Positions 1-12,300 of a DNA stretch of 64,000 nucleotides are shown one piece after another. This stretch comes from Saturnia japonica (lineage: Eukaryota; Arthropoda; Insecta; Lepidoptera; Saturniidae). The DNA lies in assembly GCA_033032175.1 (NCBI GenBank), contig CM065309.1, positions 2,108,001-2,172,000 of the forward strand, read 5' to 3'. The notes beneath the pieces were generated by a model. That model ran no database searches and was not told the DNA's origin. It was given only the letters and a program-made list of their open reading frames with translations. The first letter of the stretch is position 1. Each line of letters opens with the position of its first letter. The position numbers were made by a program, and so were the translations under genes.

Positions 1-2190
1 AGATCTGGAAAATACGGCGGTTTTTAATAATTTCATAATAATTTTTAATATACAGTATGAGAAAGAAAGTATATCGGCAAAAACATTTCAGAACAAATAG
101 GACATAATGAATAAAAATGATATAAAATAAACAACAAGCAAAAGTACCTAAGTGAAGAATAAAAACAGAAAAAGGGAAAATATACGTAGTTACGTCTATA
201 CAACACATATATACATTTTATTACATTTACATATTTTTTACGATACAAATAAATCTTTTAGTTTAACTTTCATATTTACATAGGAAGCACATAAGCGATT
301 TCGCATTCCGAAAATATATTTTTTCGTCGTTACACAGCCGATGTTACTACGAGCCAGACTTTTCCGTAAGAAGTTATATCACTGTCAGACAAGAGTATTA
401 ATTAATAAACTCAAATTAGTAACTAACGACGAATTCCGAAAAATCATTACTTTATTCCGCTGTTCAAGTGAGATAAAACAAAATATTTGATTAATTGTTT
501 ATTAAGTCATCCATATTAATACGAGTAAACTCTACGATGAAGTAAAATATTTACTTATACTTTTAAACTAATAACATGACGTTAATCTTTTAAACATTAA
601 AAACATTTATACAAAGTTCATGCGTTTAATCCTTGCTGGATGGTAAGGACTCAATACATCACCCATTGTAGGTCGAAGTTTTAAAATGTTAAAAAGCTTT
701 GTTGTTAAGGGCTTATATGAAAGGGTTGTAAATAATGACGGTGCAAGTCTTTATGAAACTAAACGGTTCTTCGAGGGGGTGTTTTATGAGTGCTTTGATA
801 TTTTTATATACGTATATATTGTTTAAAAAAAAATCGATCGTTTTAGTCACTTTTATGCTAAATTTACTATGAAATTTCTGTGTTTCTTATTAATTATAGA
901 AACTACAGATTTGAAAAAAAAAAACCATGGATTTTGATCGGATTTGGATTTTAGATAACATCGAAACTGTTAGGAATAGGTATACAAAATTAAAAACACA
1001 AATCATAGAGAGAACTACAAAATATTCCTTGATAATGAAAGAATCAAAACAGCGATTAAAAATTTAGTTAATGTGATCCGAACGAAAATTGCCACGTAAT
1101 GGTCATTGAGGTTCCTTCTTAATTTCAAAAGCCAAATCAGTTTTTAGATGACGGATGCATCAAACACTGCACTGCTGGAGTAGTATATCTGGTCTTTACG
1201 AAGCACTGGAAGTTATTTTCACTACTCTAGCAACCACACACAGACACTGTCGTATGTATTTATACAGTGTTGTCAAGCACACAACTAAATGCAGGTTCCA
1301 CATCCACAGTAATTGTTGTTCCGAACTCTCAGTCTGCCTTTTCAGATCTGTAAAAGAAACTATCGATATAAAACCTAATAATAAAATATACATTTTTACA
1401 ATTCAATAAGTAAGTTAGTTAGTAATATTATTTTGTAATTAAAAACCAAGATCGAACGAACTTTGCTAAATTCGCAAAGTTTATTTTGACCATTATGCGG
1501 TTATCTAACAGCTTTGTTTCTTTGTAAGAAATGTCAAAAAATTTCGTAATATTTTAAGTGCAAATGGTTACTTTTATCGTAAAAATTAATTATTATAATA
1601 ATTGCAATAAACCGTTGAAATAAATATAATATTTCAAAGATACATAAATCTAACGTGTAATACTATTGGTCGCTAGCAATGATTTTGGTGTTGCTATATT
1701 TATTTTAATAAAATGCATAACTAATAATGAATGTCGGTAAAGTAATCAGAAATTTATCACGACATTTCGTTGATAGAACACGAAATCTGTCGCATTATTA
1801 CAAAAATATTACACAAAACAAACTTAATATAAGCAAGAACATATACCGAATCAGTGTATAAACACTACGCGGGACATTAAAGTCGTATGATAATTATTAG
1901 AATATTACGAATGCTATTGATAAAAAGCGTGAGAATAATTCATACAAACACAGATGTTTCAAACAGATAAGTGATATATTAATTTTTGCAATACTACCGT
2001 TTTGAACGGTTCCATTTTGAGCTTAAAGGAATAATTCTCGTGAATTCATCTGCTTCTTATAAGTGGAATTTTTGCTGTATTTAAACTTATTACTTATTTT
2101 TATTGAACGGCAATGGTTTTCAACTGCAATTTTGCCAACGTCAAGTGAATAGATTTTTTTTTATTTATTTATTCTTGTAAATTTTCAAAC
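1..2190. other. AT-rich intergenic DNA, no gene recognised
   Basis: No open frame here looks like a known protein or has plausible splice partners. The longest frames are short, low-complexity and conflict between strands. Several poly-A/poly-T runs suggest old retroelement debris, but I could not assign any family. Confidence 0.5.
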
Positions 2191-2193
2191 ATA

Positions 2194-2440
2194 GCTAGCT
2201 CTAACCAGATGACGGACTCCTTATTAAAACTGCCCTGGGAGTTTTTGTGGCTAATTAAAATGCACGTTCCTAGTTATTACATTTTATAAGTCACTTCAGT
2301 TGTCTACAATAGGGCAAACATTAAATTACGTATTAAATGTCAAAATAATGTAAGTTTATGAGTTACAATAAAAACATGACAGTTTTAAGATCCAGCCAAA
2401 AACTCTACGATCTTTGTTGTAAATAATATAATTTTCATAT
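2194..2440. repeat. Dispersed repeat, copy 1 (other copy near 25455-25680)
   Basis: This stretch shares an ordered series of short matches with 25455-25680: a GGAGTTTTTGTG block, a block resembling AAAATGCA-GTT, and a closing block like TTTAAGATCCAGCCAAAAAC. The two copies are diverged and in the same orientation. No coding frame and no terminal inverted repeat is obvious. I do not know the family. Confidence 0.5.
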
Positions 2441-2842
2441 TATCATTTTATTGGCGTTAAGAAAAAAAATGCTACAAAATCGGCCGCCTATTAAACCTTG
2501 AGAAAATTTAAAAAATCTAACTAAACAAATACAAACTTTAGACATGTTTTAGACGATTTCACTTTTATATAAAGTATGAGGATGATTTGTTAGATACTAG
2601 GGTAACATTGCGATTGTTAAGTAAACCTTATATTTTACTTTTACTTAAATATTTAGTGACTGTATTTATTGTAATAATATATAATTGTAATGTGTCCTTT
2701 GTTCGTGTTTATATAGTTATGCTTTCTATTTGTATGTTTAATTTAACATACTTATATTAATTTTATACTATACCTGCAGTTCCCTTAACAAATATTATGT
2801 ATAAATCTTTGACTGATTTATGTTGTGTTATTATTTGTTTTG

Positions 2843-3015
2843 TTCATAGGTTATTCTAGAGTACACCGAACATTTGGCAACTAAATTCTAAAACGTGTAT
2901 TTGTCACACTTGACAGTGGTGAAATTGCCTACATAGACAGAAAGTCATAATAAAAAAAACTTTGTGAGTTTTTACGATAAAACAAAAACTTATAATAGAC
3001 ATCGACATGCTAATG
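2843..3015. repeat. Dispersed repeat, copy 1 (other copy at about 23445-23640)
   Basis: A block containing GTACACCGAACATTTGG and continuing through CAGAAAG and AAAATAAAAAA is repeated about 20 kb downstream, inside intron 3 of esterase 2, about 150-330 bp before its last exon. The copies are in the same orientation and perhaps 80% identical by eye. This could be a mobile repeat, or intron sequence left from an older tandem duplication. No matching terminal esterase exon follows this copy, so the mobile-repeat reading is slightly preferred. Confidence 0.55.
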
Positions 3016-3505
3016 TGTAATTTAGAGAACAAATGAATTTTGTAAAAAATGAATTATAAAATAATAAACAGAAGATAATCGTAAAAATTACCTAAACACT
3101 TTTCGCATAGCATCATCAAAGGATAACAAAAATTTAAATCCAATTAGGCGCCTACTAACTTTATAAATTGGAAAACTCATAGTGAGAAAATGGAGTAATG
3201 CGTATCGTATCGTATCGTATATAAATAGTACAATGTACAACAACTTTCCTTTGTGTGTTAATAATTAATAGCTTTTCTATTTAAAACAAAAATATTTTCT
3301 GCAATGTTAGACACCTTATTGAGTTTGTTTTGTTGTATATATATTGTATGTGTTCACAATAAATTAATTTTAAACTGTGTTTTCACTAAGAGACACTAAT
3401 CTTTATTAATAAAGTTGGAAGTAAAATATAATAATTAGTCATTATATTATGTACATACTTTAACTCTCAATGATTAGCTACACGATTTTTTTAAATCGTT
3501 ATAGG

Positions 3506-3668
3506 TCTTAGTGCTATGCCCATAGTATCACCTGATCTGAAGTGACGATGTGGCTCAAGTTGGTAACACGCTAAGCGTAGTGGAGACTGGCTCTCAAGTG
3601 CAGCTGCCGGAACACATTGGTGATTGGCGACAGAATTTCAACGTGGTGGTTGCTAGAAAGGTAGGTCA
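3506..3668 (-). repeat. tRNA-derived SINE fragment (family A)
   Basis: Matches the reverse complement of the 3' half of the fuller SINE at 57405-57733. The shared order is: AAGTGACGATGTGGCTCAAG, a stretch about two AAC/ACACGCTAAGC blocks later, TCTCAAGTGCAGCTGCCGG, then TTGGCGACAG and GTGGTTGCTAG. It is truncated for the promoter half. It lies in the spacer upstream of esterase 1. Confidence 0.65.
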
Positions 3669-5435
3669 TTTATCAGTACAAAAGACTTTCATTGTTGTTT
3701 TTAGTTTGTTTACTTTTTAATTTAAGTATACGCGGAAGGTAAATTTAATTGCAAAATCAAAAAGGAATAATTGCAAAAAACAGATTTCATATTATGTTAT
3801 ACATGAAAATACAATTTTCCATACATATAACAAATTTTCTTTCCTTCACTGTGTTTATAAGAAGAAATATTTTACGAAATAATAAAGAAAATATCATGTC
3901 CATTAAATTAAAATATGGGTATCCTGTATTTATAATATTTATATTAATATCTATTATGGTATCCTGCCGCGACAATGCACGCAGCATTGAACACATTTAC
4001 CACCAAAGTAGAATTCATCAGCCAAGGTATTTCGGAATTGCTTAAATGAAATAAGAAGTCGCCATAGCTAAAATCAGCAAAGAGGAGGCAATTATTATTT
4101 TATTAATAACAAAAGTAAAGAAATAAATATTACATGTAAAATAAATATTTTTCTTATCCCAATACGCATAAGTAAAGAGCATACGCGCCGCGTCGGGCGA
4201 CTGATGTCAATATCGCGAATTTATGCGATTAAAAAACGCACGTGCATAGTCGTACATCACCACAAATATAATTCAACAAATATTAGTGACTAAAACAAAT
4301 AAACAAATATAAAATTCGCACCATATTTGCACAATTGTTCGGTTTCTTCTATACAAATTTACCGTGGTGGACGTAATAAAAATAATTTCTGCCTATAACA
4401 AAATTGATAATCGAGCTAATCCTTATTTACACTGAAGGTGGGTGAAGTGGGTTCCCTGATAAGCATACAGGGAGACTAAATCAAGTATTTCTATTGGTGA
4501 ATTTTTGATTTGATATCTCAGTACGAAATATACCCTGGCTAATTTACGACGCAACAAGTAAAAGGGGCTTTTAATCGAAATGTATTTGTTATACTGTATT
4601 TAGTTATATTATATTAAACAATCAATAGTATTGTAACTTATTTTGCACGAAGGAACTATGGAGTTAACGTTTCAAATTCGCGCGCAAAGGAGTTTCCCCC
4701 GCATTTTCATAACTGGTAGCGACATCTAACGGTGGACTGACGTACTACGTAGACTGCTAGCATAGTAATAGTACCACAGACAGTGATGTTAATTTTTAAT
4801 TTCCTTCCATTTTACGTGTTGAAAACGGGAAAAATAATTAGAAACAAAAATTACATACAAAGACTATGTATGTTTTTAATTATTTATCTTATTTGTTATT
4901 TAGATATCGTAAATATACTGTTTTCTTATCATAGTTGTTTACACTTTTTTAGTGTTGGCTTCATTATCTTTGTACTTATTATGGCTTTATGGAAAATTAA
5001 GCGAAAATGTTTCATACTCACTACGTAGTTCCTTCCCCTCCACGTAGCACCTTTTAATAGTCTGTGATACCCGCGTAATGTATGTTGCAGTTGGTTCATT
5101 CTATTCTAAGACCGTTGTTTTGAGACACTTTTATTGTGGGAAAAGTTAATTTTATACGCAATTAAAAATTAATTATATCATTGATTCTTGATTACCAAAG
5201 CATAATGGTAGGTTTTTACATATCGTTTTAGTTTTATATAAATAAAATCTTACTATCTATGTTCAATTGAATATTACTTGAAAAAGTTATTTTTTTTTGA
5301 TTATTATTAAATGTTCTCTAATTAATTATATTCCGAACTATATATCATATGTCTTTATTACAATTTTGTTAAGGTTATTAAAAATTCATATTTATACACA
5401 AAAAAGTGGCTTTAAAAACAAGGACAGATAATGAA
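3669..5435. other. Spacer upstream of esterase 1
   Basis: No convincing gene. A 98-codon + strand frame at 3749-4045 contains a hydrophobic stretch after a Met near 3896, but it has no clear splice donor in a useful phase and no match to the esterase array. An 81-codon frame at 4783-5028 is likewise hydrophobic and AT-driven. Both are treated as chance frames. Confidence 0.45.
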
Positions 5436-5525
5436 ATGCATCTATTTTTAATTTGTCAGCGGGCGTACTGTTTATATCTTCTCTTGAGTCTATCTCTGAG
5501 CTCTTACAACTGTACGAATCTTACA
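5436..5525 (+). CDS. Candidate signal-peptide exon of esterase 1
   Basis: A Met at 5436 opens 30 codons that begin MHLFLICQRAYCLYLLLSLS and then run into a polar stretch. This is the layout of a secretory signal peptide. A GTAAAG donor at 5526 ends it in phase 0, the same donor sequence and phase as exon 1 of esterase 2. Exon 2 of esterase 1 starts in phase 0 at 5956, giving an intron of 430 bp. An alternative donor (GTATAT at 5532) would also be phase 0. No residue homology to the esterase 2 leader is visible, but leaders diverge fast. This is inference; a transcript is needed to settle it. Confidence 0.4.
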
Positions 5526-5955
5526 GTAAAGGTATATATTTAAATTAACATTATTTTTTACTTTTTAATTCTAAGGTTAAAAAAAACCACTTATCTTTTT
5601 TACCTGTTACAATTCCGCTACTAAGAACCTTTTTCTCATATTTCTTAGAGTATGGACTATGACGTACTATAATTCACACTAAGTACCTACACCATTTGTT
5701 AATTGTGATGATGACCGGAAAATGTGAATATGTTTTCGTAAAAAAGTCAAAGTTCACTGTTCTTAATCATTCGGCCTTTATGAGTTGTTATTTATAATAT
5801 CCAAGAACGACAGTATATAAATTGACCAAGTTTTACAGTTTAATCTGTTTGAAAAGTGTCTAACATTGTTTTTCCTTAGCTATACTATTAAATAAAATAC
5901 ACGGAAATATTAGTCATCAAAATAAATAAAATAACAATTTCACACGTACTTACAG

Positions 5956-8900
5956 GAAAATCCTATAGTAACAGTAAAACAAGGAAAACTGAAAGGTTCA
6001 GTTCTGAGACTATTAGATGGAACTTCATATTATAGCTTTAAAGGAATCCCCTATGCACAGCCACCGGTTGGAGAGCTGAGGTTTCGGGTAAGACCATGAT
6101 TGTCCTTTTATTGACTTTTATTTACGATGTTACTTAGAATCTGGTCCACTTTTGTATTCAATATGTTTATTTCTTTAAGTTAAGTTGCCTAATAACGTTA
6201 AGTTGTTCAAAAATGGTGAATTAGTAATTTAGAACTATAGCTTTTTATTGAGTAGCCTTTATGACACGGAATTAGAATAATGTTGCGAGCGCAACAAACT
6301 CTTGATTAGGATGTAAATTATTAACGGTTTCGGTTTAACATTATCTTGGTTTTTATTTGGTAAAAATATAAGAATCATGGTAGCCAATGCAGGAGGATAT
6401 TTTTTAGGTATCGATAGGCTTACGTTTGATTACAACCTCGCCTGATAGTAAGTGATGATGTGGTCTACGATGGAGACATCATCCGATGGTAATCATCGGG
6501 AAATACAAAATCTGGAAAGTGTTCCACTCATTAGCGGTGCATAGATTGTCATTATCAGCTAGGAAATACCAGGGCAAAAGTCTGTTACTGTATATACACG
6601 GATTATTCACGAAACGTGAAATACGAAGCAACTCCTTATGACGGAATTCCATTACATGTTTTGTTCCTATATCAAATATTTTAGAAGTCTAGTTGGTAAG
6701 AACGTTTTTTGATAAGAAAAGTCACCATAAGCTATAAGGAATAAAATAGGTAATGTATCTTCCAGGCCCCATTGCCACCCAAACCTTGGAACGGTGTCCG
6801 CGATGCAATCAATCATGGATCAGTCTGTCCACAATATGAAGTAAGCGCTGCTGTTCTTATCGAAGGAAATGAAGATTGTTTATTTTTAAATATCTATAGT
6901 AAATCATTGAGAGCCGATTCAAATATACCAGTCATGGTATACATCTATGGAGGAGCTTTCATATCAGGTTCTGGAGACGCAAGTTCATATGGACCAGAAT
7001 TTTTGTTACAACATGATGTAATTCTTGTAACAATGAACTATAGACTTGAGGTGTTAGGTTTCCTCTGCTTAAACACTCCAGAAGTACCTGGAAACGCTGG
7101 AATGAAAGACCAAGTAGCAGCTTTACGTTGGATAAAGGAGAATATAGCCAAGTTTGGCGGTGACCCTGATAACGTAACGATATTTGGAGAAAGTGCTGGA
7201 TCTCATGCGGTGACTTATCACATGCTTTCACCGTTGACAAAAGGTTTGTTTAACAAAGCAATAGGACAAAGCGGAGTTTGCATCCAAGATTGGGGGATAA
7301 CTACTGGAGCTGTGGAGAGAGCATTTAGAGTGGGTAGACGTTTGGGCAAAGAAACGAATGATATTAATGAATTGCTTTCTTTTTTGAGAACTGTACCCGC
7401 TATAAAATTAGCAAATATGACTTTGTCAATTAAAACCAAAGAAGATGAATATGTTGGTCTTCCCAAGTATTTCTTTCCTGTTGTTGAAAATAAATTTAAC
7501 AACGTCGAAGCCTTTTTAACAGAAAATACTTTGGATATTTTGTTATCAAGGAAAATAAACAAAGTTCCTTTTATGGTTGGATACAATTCAGCTGAAGGTC
7601 TACTTATGCTTCAAGATCAATTAAATAAAAGTAATATCACAAATTCTCAGCCATCATTATTAGTACCAAACGAAATCGCTCAGAGGATAACAAAAGATAA
7701 ATTGAAACAATTCGGTGAAAGAATAAAGAGATATTACGTAGGTGAAAGAGACCTATCTAACGAAACAACAGAATCAATCGTCAATATGCAAACCGATATT
7801 AATTTTGCATACAACACACATAGATTTATAGAACTATACGTTACATTAAAAGTACCTATATATATGTTTAGATTTGACTATGTAACGGCTTTAAATGTGG
7901 TCAAAAATATTATAGGATTTAAAGAAGTTTCTGGAGCGTGCCATGCCGACGACTTGTTTTATATATTTTATAATGAACTGAATAGGGATGCATATAATAG
8001 TGATGAGAAATTAAGGAAAATTGTGTTTGACTTAACGAAAATGTGGACTGATTTTGCAAGAACTGGGTGAGTTTTGTACGAGCCAATAATTTTAACATTA
8101 GTATGTTGTTATGAAGTTGCAAACAGAAATGCAGTCTACATGATGTACTACATCCTATACCTCTGTATAACCAATCTCAAAAAGACACGAATCAGGAAGC
8201 CAATCTAATAGCTTGCAATTTCTGAGGACAGTGTTGGAACGGATCATATTTCAGTGTGTGTTACTAACCGCGCCATAGCGCGAACACTGCTGCTTGATCG
8301 CGGAAACAGATTTAGCATTGAAACTGCTACATTGAAGCTTTGCACAGCGACTGTACTACTCTTACCTCATTTTCTATTAGTAGTTGCATAGGTTAACAGC
8401 TTAGTTAAGCCGAACTAAGCTATTCAAGTCACTTAAAATCTTTTTTCTTTTTTTATCGTTTATAGGTTTAGCGTCACCTGATCTTAAATGATGATGTGGC
8501 CCAAGATGGTAACACGCTAAGCCCAGTGGAAGACTGGGTCTCAAGTGCAACTGTCGGACTACACCTATTGGTTCTTGGCGATAGTTCAACTTGAGGATGG
8601 TAGCTAGCCAGGTGGGCATTAGGAAAAAGGTGCCATTATGCCATGGTTGCATTATGATGTTTTCCTTCGCCAAAAGCTTCAACTCATTGCAGGATTTTGA
8701 ACTCACGTCGATCGAAGTGATTTCCGTACACGCTACTACTGAGCCATCATTATTTCAATATACTTACTATTTTATGTTCTTAATCAAATTTCTTAATAGT
8801 TTATTTTAAGTAAAGGTCAATCAATGCTTCTTGAAAATCTTGGTTGTCGATCAGTCAAGAGAAGACATTTAATTAAAAGATTAGGGTCTCTGGTTTTATC

Positions 8901-9590
8901 ATTTATTTTAATTGCTTTTTGTCTCTGCATATACGGGATTTTATTTTCTTTACAATCACATCCTTTTCCTTAAATCTTTAACATTCTCATAGTTTACGTT
9001 ACTTTTTCCCTCATAAGAGCCTGCTATCTAGACACAGATAAAAGTAGGTCGAGGATTTTTTTTTAAATTATCCTTTATGTATAAGCAAACTTGAATTATC
9101 TTGTCTTAGAGTTTATCAACCTGGTTATACAAATATCATCAACACAAACTAAACACGAACAAATTGTCTGTAAGTTTTTAAAACACCTAAAGGTGTTTGT
9201 TTTTGTGTAAAAATTTTACCCCAAATTTTTGAAGATGTCTATTTTAAATCTCGAATATAATAATAAAAATGTTGTCTGTATATTATATTATTATCTGGAT
9301 TTAATTTTATAACGTCTTGATTGATTTGGGTGAACTTTTGCCGCGGGGCATCACTAGTACATTATAATGGTTTGAAATTAACTTTAAATTTCAGAAATCC
9401 GACACCGACCAATACAAGCGTGAAATGGGAACCATTTAATACAATATCAAGGGATTACATGGTATTGGATGAGGAATTACGTCTAGAGTGTTACGCGGAA
9501 AAGGACCGAATGGAATTTTGGGATAGATTGTACTGCGAAGCTGGAGTTCCTTGTATAGCTGGAGCATTGAGCTCTATTGGCAGTATTTAA
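5956..9590 (+). CDS. Carboxylesterase 1 (alpha/beta hydrolase, COesterase family)
   Basis: Exons are 5956-6087, 6766-8066 and 9395-9590 (stop TAA). They join in frame to 542 residues, excluding the leader exon. The family hydrolyses carboxyl esters; insect members act on xenobiotics, odorants or juvenile hormone. Seen, numbering from exon 2: the N-terminal PIVTVKQGKLKG block; EDC near residue 86; the nucleophile Ser187 in FGESAG; the acid Glu321 in SAEG; His437 in GACHADD. The triad is therefore complete. The oxyanion-hole His-Gly-Gly is Tyr105-Gly-Gly (VYIYGGAF), which is unusual. Introns of 678 and 1328 bp have phases 0 and 2, as in its paralogues; intron 3 carries a SINE. The C terminus is AGALSSIGSI, with no ER-retention tetrapeptide. 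Substrate and clade are not resolved. The paralogues lie at 16.5-24.0 and 36.8-44.3 kb on the same strand. Confidence 0.9.
6389..6520. repeat. SINE-like scrap in intron 2 of esterase 1
   Basis: Contains CTCGCCTGATAGTAAGTGAT followed by GATGTGG, resembling the core of the family A SINE in its reverse orientation. The rest is not recognisable. Intronic, no coding content. Confidence 0.35.
8440..8640 (-). repeat. tRNA-derived SINE fragment (family A) in intron 3 of esterase 1
   Basis: It begins with a T-rich run (the poly-A tail on the other strand). It then shows TCACCTGATCTTAAATGATG, GGTAACACGCTAAGC, TCTCAAGTGCAACTG and TTGGCGATAG, i.e. the reverse complement of the 3' part of the SINE at 57405-57733. 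Short reading frames over this stretch on both strands are repeat translations, not genes. Confidence 0.7.
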
Positions 9591-11318
9591 TCCAAAAAAT
9601 AGTAGTCGTCGTATAGACCGATGGGAAATCAATTCGATGCCAGCAAATTCAAACCTCGACGTTATTAACAAATTTTTCGCAATTTACGTACTAATTTAAA
9701 TTGGTAACAATATCGGCTGAAGGTGAAGGAAACCATCGTGAAGAAACCTGAACACTTGAGGAATCTTCTTATAGTACCCAATGACGTTTTATAAACAGAC
9801 GCGTTATACTCTCAATAAAAGCAATTTGAACACGGTACAAATTTTGTTACCAGCATGTTGATACAAAAGAGATAGGAAATCACAGCGTAAGGCGGAAACT
9901 CTGTTGTCAAAAAAGGACAAAAGCTTCTTCTCTCTTACGCCAGTATCAAGTCGAAAGTGAACTGAAGGCAATTCCCCACCATTCACGATTGCATGTAAAG
10001 AGCATCAATGCCGTATTTAAAAATATCATTGATAGTACCACTGTATGTACAAAAAATATAGAAATGTTAATTTCTCGGCGTTTGTAATCGCCAATACATC
10101 TTGAGCTGGCGTGATGATTAGGCCAAGCCCTTGCCTTCGCTTGGGAAAAGGCTTTGCCCAGCACTCGGTGTAAATACAGGCTGATATTATTATATGATTT
10201 ATTAGATTGAGATAACGTATTATGATAATCTTTATATAGTTTTTTGAATAATAAATTTTATCTCTAACAATGGTTATATTTTTTTTCGGTTTTGAAATCT
10301 ATACATCTATATTAATAAATCTGTAGTTGTCTGTACAGTTAATTTTTTTCCAAATTTCCCGATATATATACTAAATCAACGACACTGATTATGAATATAC
10401 CATTGAATTTTTTTTTGTCTATCTGTCTGTTTGTAAGTTCGAATTTAATTCAAAAGCGGCTCGACCATTTCTTACATAATTTGTACACGGATGCCTAAGT
10501 TATTACTTTTAAAAGTCGTAAAAAAAGATTTTTCTTAGTTCTTGACCGAATTTGATGAAATTTTATACACGGGAAGCATAAGTCATTCCATGAATGAGCT
10601 ATGAGAATTTGAAATAACACCTTCAGGAATCGTATAAAATATTTTTTTTTCTTAAATTTTAAATTTCATTAATTCTAACCTATATTCATGAAATTTTGTT
10701 TCCGGGAAGTATAAATCATTCCATAATTAATAAGCTATAAGTAGTTATAAAAAATATTTAAAAATAAAAGGAAGCACAAAATTTAATTTGTATCAATTGT
10801 TACACAACTAAACTAAACTAAATTATTATAATATTATATCAACATTTAGTAGAATCATGCAGAAATTGTAAAAAAAAACATTTTTGATTATTCCTCAAGA
10901 AATTTTTATGAAAGTTGTAAGTACACGGGATGTAATTAACTACTGCTTAATATCAAACGCTGTTCAAATAACAATTACTATTATAACCTATTTATATTGG
11001 TATAGGTTATGTATATTAGTGCAGGAATAATTTATAATTGTTTTAGCTGCCAAATGATATCATGCCAATACTCAAACTGTTTGGCTTCTATTAAAAAAAA
11101 ATCATTATTATTGCCCGGTTCCTATAACCAACGAGTCGTCATTGTATATTCACTACCATTCGTTTTTGCATTTATCGCAACGAGCCGTTACAGACGTTCC
11201 TAAAACTTTTTACATCTACCAGCGACAAACGGTTGTCGGTTGGCCCGCCCACCGAAGCCCTCCACTGCGTTTCGTTGTTACAGACAAGTTTATTTTGAAT
11301 ACAAATGAAATGTAATCT
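9591..11318. other. Spacer after esterase 1, with SINE-like remnants
   Basis: Around 9715-9770 is a GGTGAAGGAAACCATCGTG / AAGAAACCTG motif. Around 10105-10165 is an AAGGCTTTGCCCAGCA motif. Both are typical of tRNA-derived lepidopteran SINEs, split here by other sequence. An AATAAA at 9814-9819 could be the poly(A) signal of esterase 1 but lies past the SINE motif, so this is weak. From 10300 to 10800 the sequence is A/T-rich with motifs like CTGTCTGTTTGTAAG, common in dispersed repeats. No gene seen. Confidence 0.45.
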
Positions 11319-11706
11319 AAAAAATAAATAATAGTTTAAAAAAACTAAAAAAAACACGCTTTCATAAAAAATCCAACTAAAAAACAGAAAATGAAATTTC
11401 ATAAATTTGATTAAGTACAGTGTAAAAAAAAATGAATGTACATTATTGTAAAAAAGCGTGGGGTGCATAGTGTCAATAATTATAAACATTTTATTGACAG
11501 ATAAAGAGTAGAAGAATCATCACTTCGATGATATAATATCTTAAAAAGCGCTTTGAATACACCCCACGCTTTTTTACAATAATGTACATTCATTTTTTTT
11601 TACACTGTACTTAATCAAATTTATGAAATTTTATTTTCTGTTTTTTAGTTGGATTTTTTATGAAAGCGTGTTTTTTTTAGTTTTTTTAAACTATTATTTA
11701 TTTTTC
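11319..11706. repeat. Foldback element: long near-perfect inverted repeat
   Basis: The left arm, about 11319-11465, is the near-exact reverse complement of the right arm, about 11560-11706. A loop of about 94 bp separates them. The shared core includes AAGCGTGGGGTG on one side and CACCCCACGCTT on the other, plus ATGTACATTCAT and TTTATGAAAGCGTG. Arms of about 147 bp with only one or a few mismatches mean either a recent insertion of a foldback/MITE-type element or a fresh inverted duplication. Short frames here are on both strands and have no protein look. Confidence 0.85.
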
Positions 11707-12023
11707 ATTTTTTAGTTAAATTTTTTAAACTATAAATTATTTAGTTCGATTTGCTAACTATCAACCGCCCTTAATATGTACAAATGTGTTCCGATTGTAT
11801 CTTGGTTAAGAACACATATTCAAAGGTTTCTATGATGCCAATATAAACAGCGAGACACATAACCTTATTTACATATACAGTCAGTCACATTAATGCTTGA
11901 GTATGGAATTTTCAGTCCGTACCTAATCACTTTACATAATATTATAATCATAGGAGCGAATCTGTTGGCGGCACTGAGAATGAGGATGTTTGTGAATTTT
12001 CACTCTGTGACTGATTGTAGATT

Positions 12024-12300
12024 TTATGGTTTATCTCGTAATCGAATCATTTCATTCAATGCTTCACTGTTACATGGAGTTCTTCCTGTTAATTTTGAGC
12101 AATCAAGTTCTTCAATTCGTATACCGTCCAAGGATCTTCCACGACTAAGTGCCACATAAGCTTGTCCAGCAGCAAACAATCGCGGACCCAAATAAATGAC
12201 TGCATGATCAACTGTACAACCTTGGATGCCCGAAAGAGTAAGTGTGGAACTGCACCCATGCGTAGTTCGCGCACTAGCTCTATCTATCTTACTCGCATGC
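12024..12300 (-). pseudogene. Pif1-type helicase fragment (Helitron remnant)
   Basis: The minus-strand frame reads GCTVDHAVIYLG, then GQAYVALSRGRSLDGIRIEE and LDCSKL. This is the C-terminal block of Pif1-like helicases, where the VALSR motif (helicase motif VI region) is diagnostic. In Lepidoptera such stand-alone pieces usually come from Helitrons. Only about 80 codons are left. The segment before GCTVDH, where a TINKSQG-like motif should sit, is shortened and out of register, so it is a dead fragment. No Rep domain or terminal hairpin was found nearby. Confidence 0.8.

Noticed and set aside
3749..4045. 98-codon frame with a hydrophobic stretch after an internal Met (near 3896), as a signal-peptide exon for esterase 1
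   Set aside because: No strong splice donor in phase 0 follows the hydrophobic part, and the 5436-5525 candidate has a better donor and distance.
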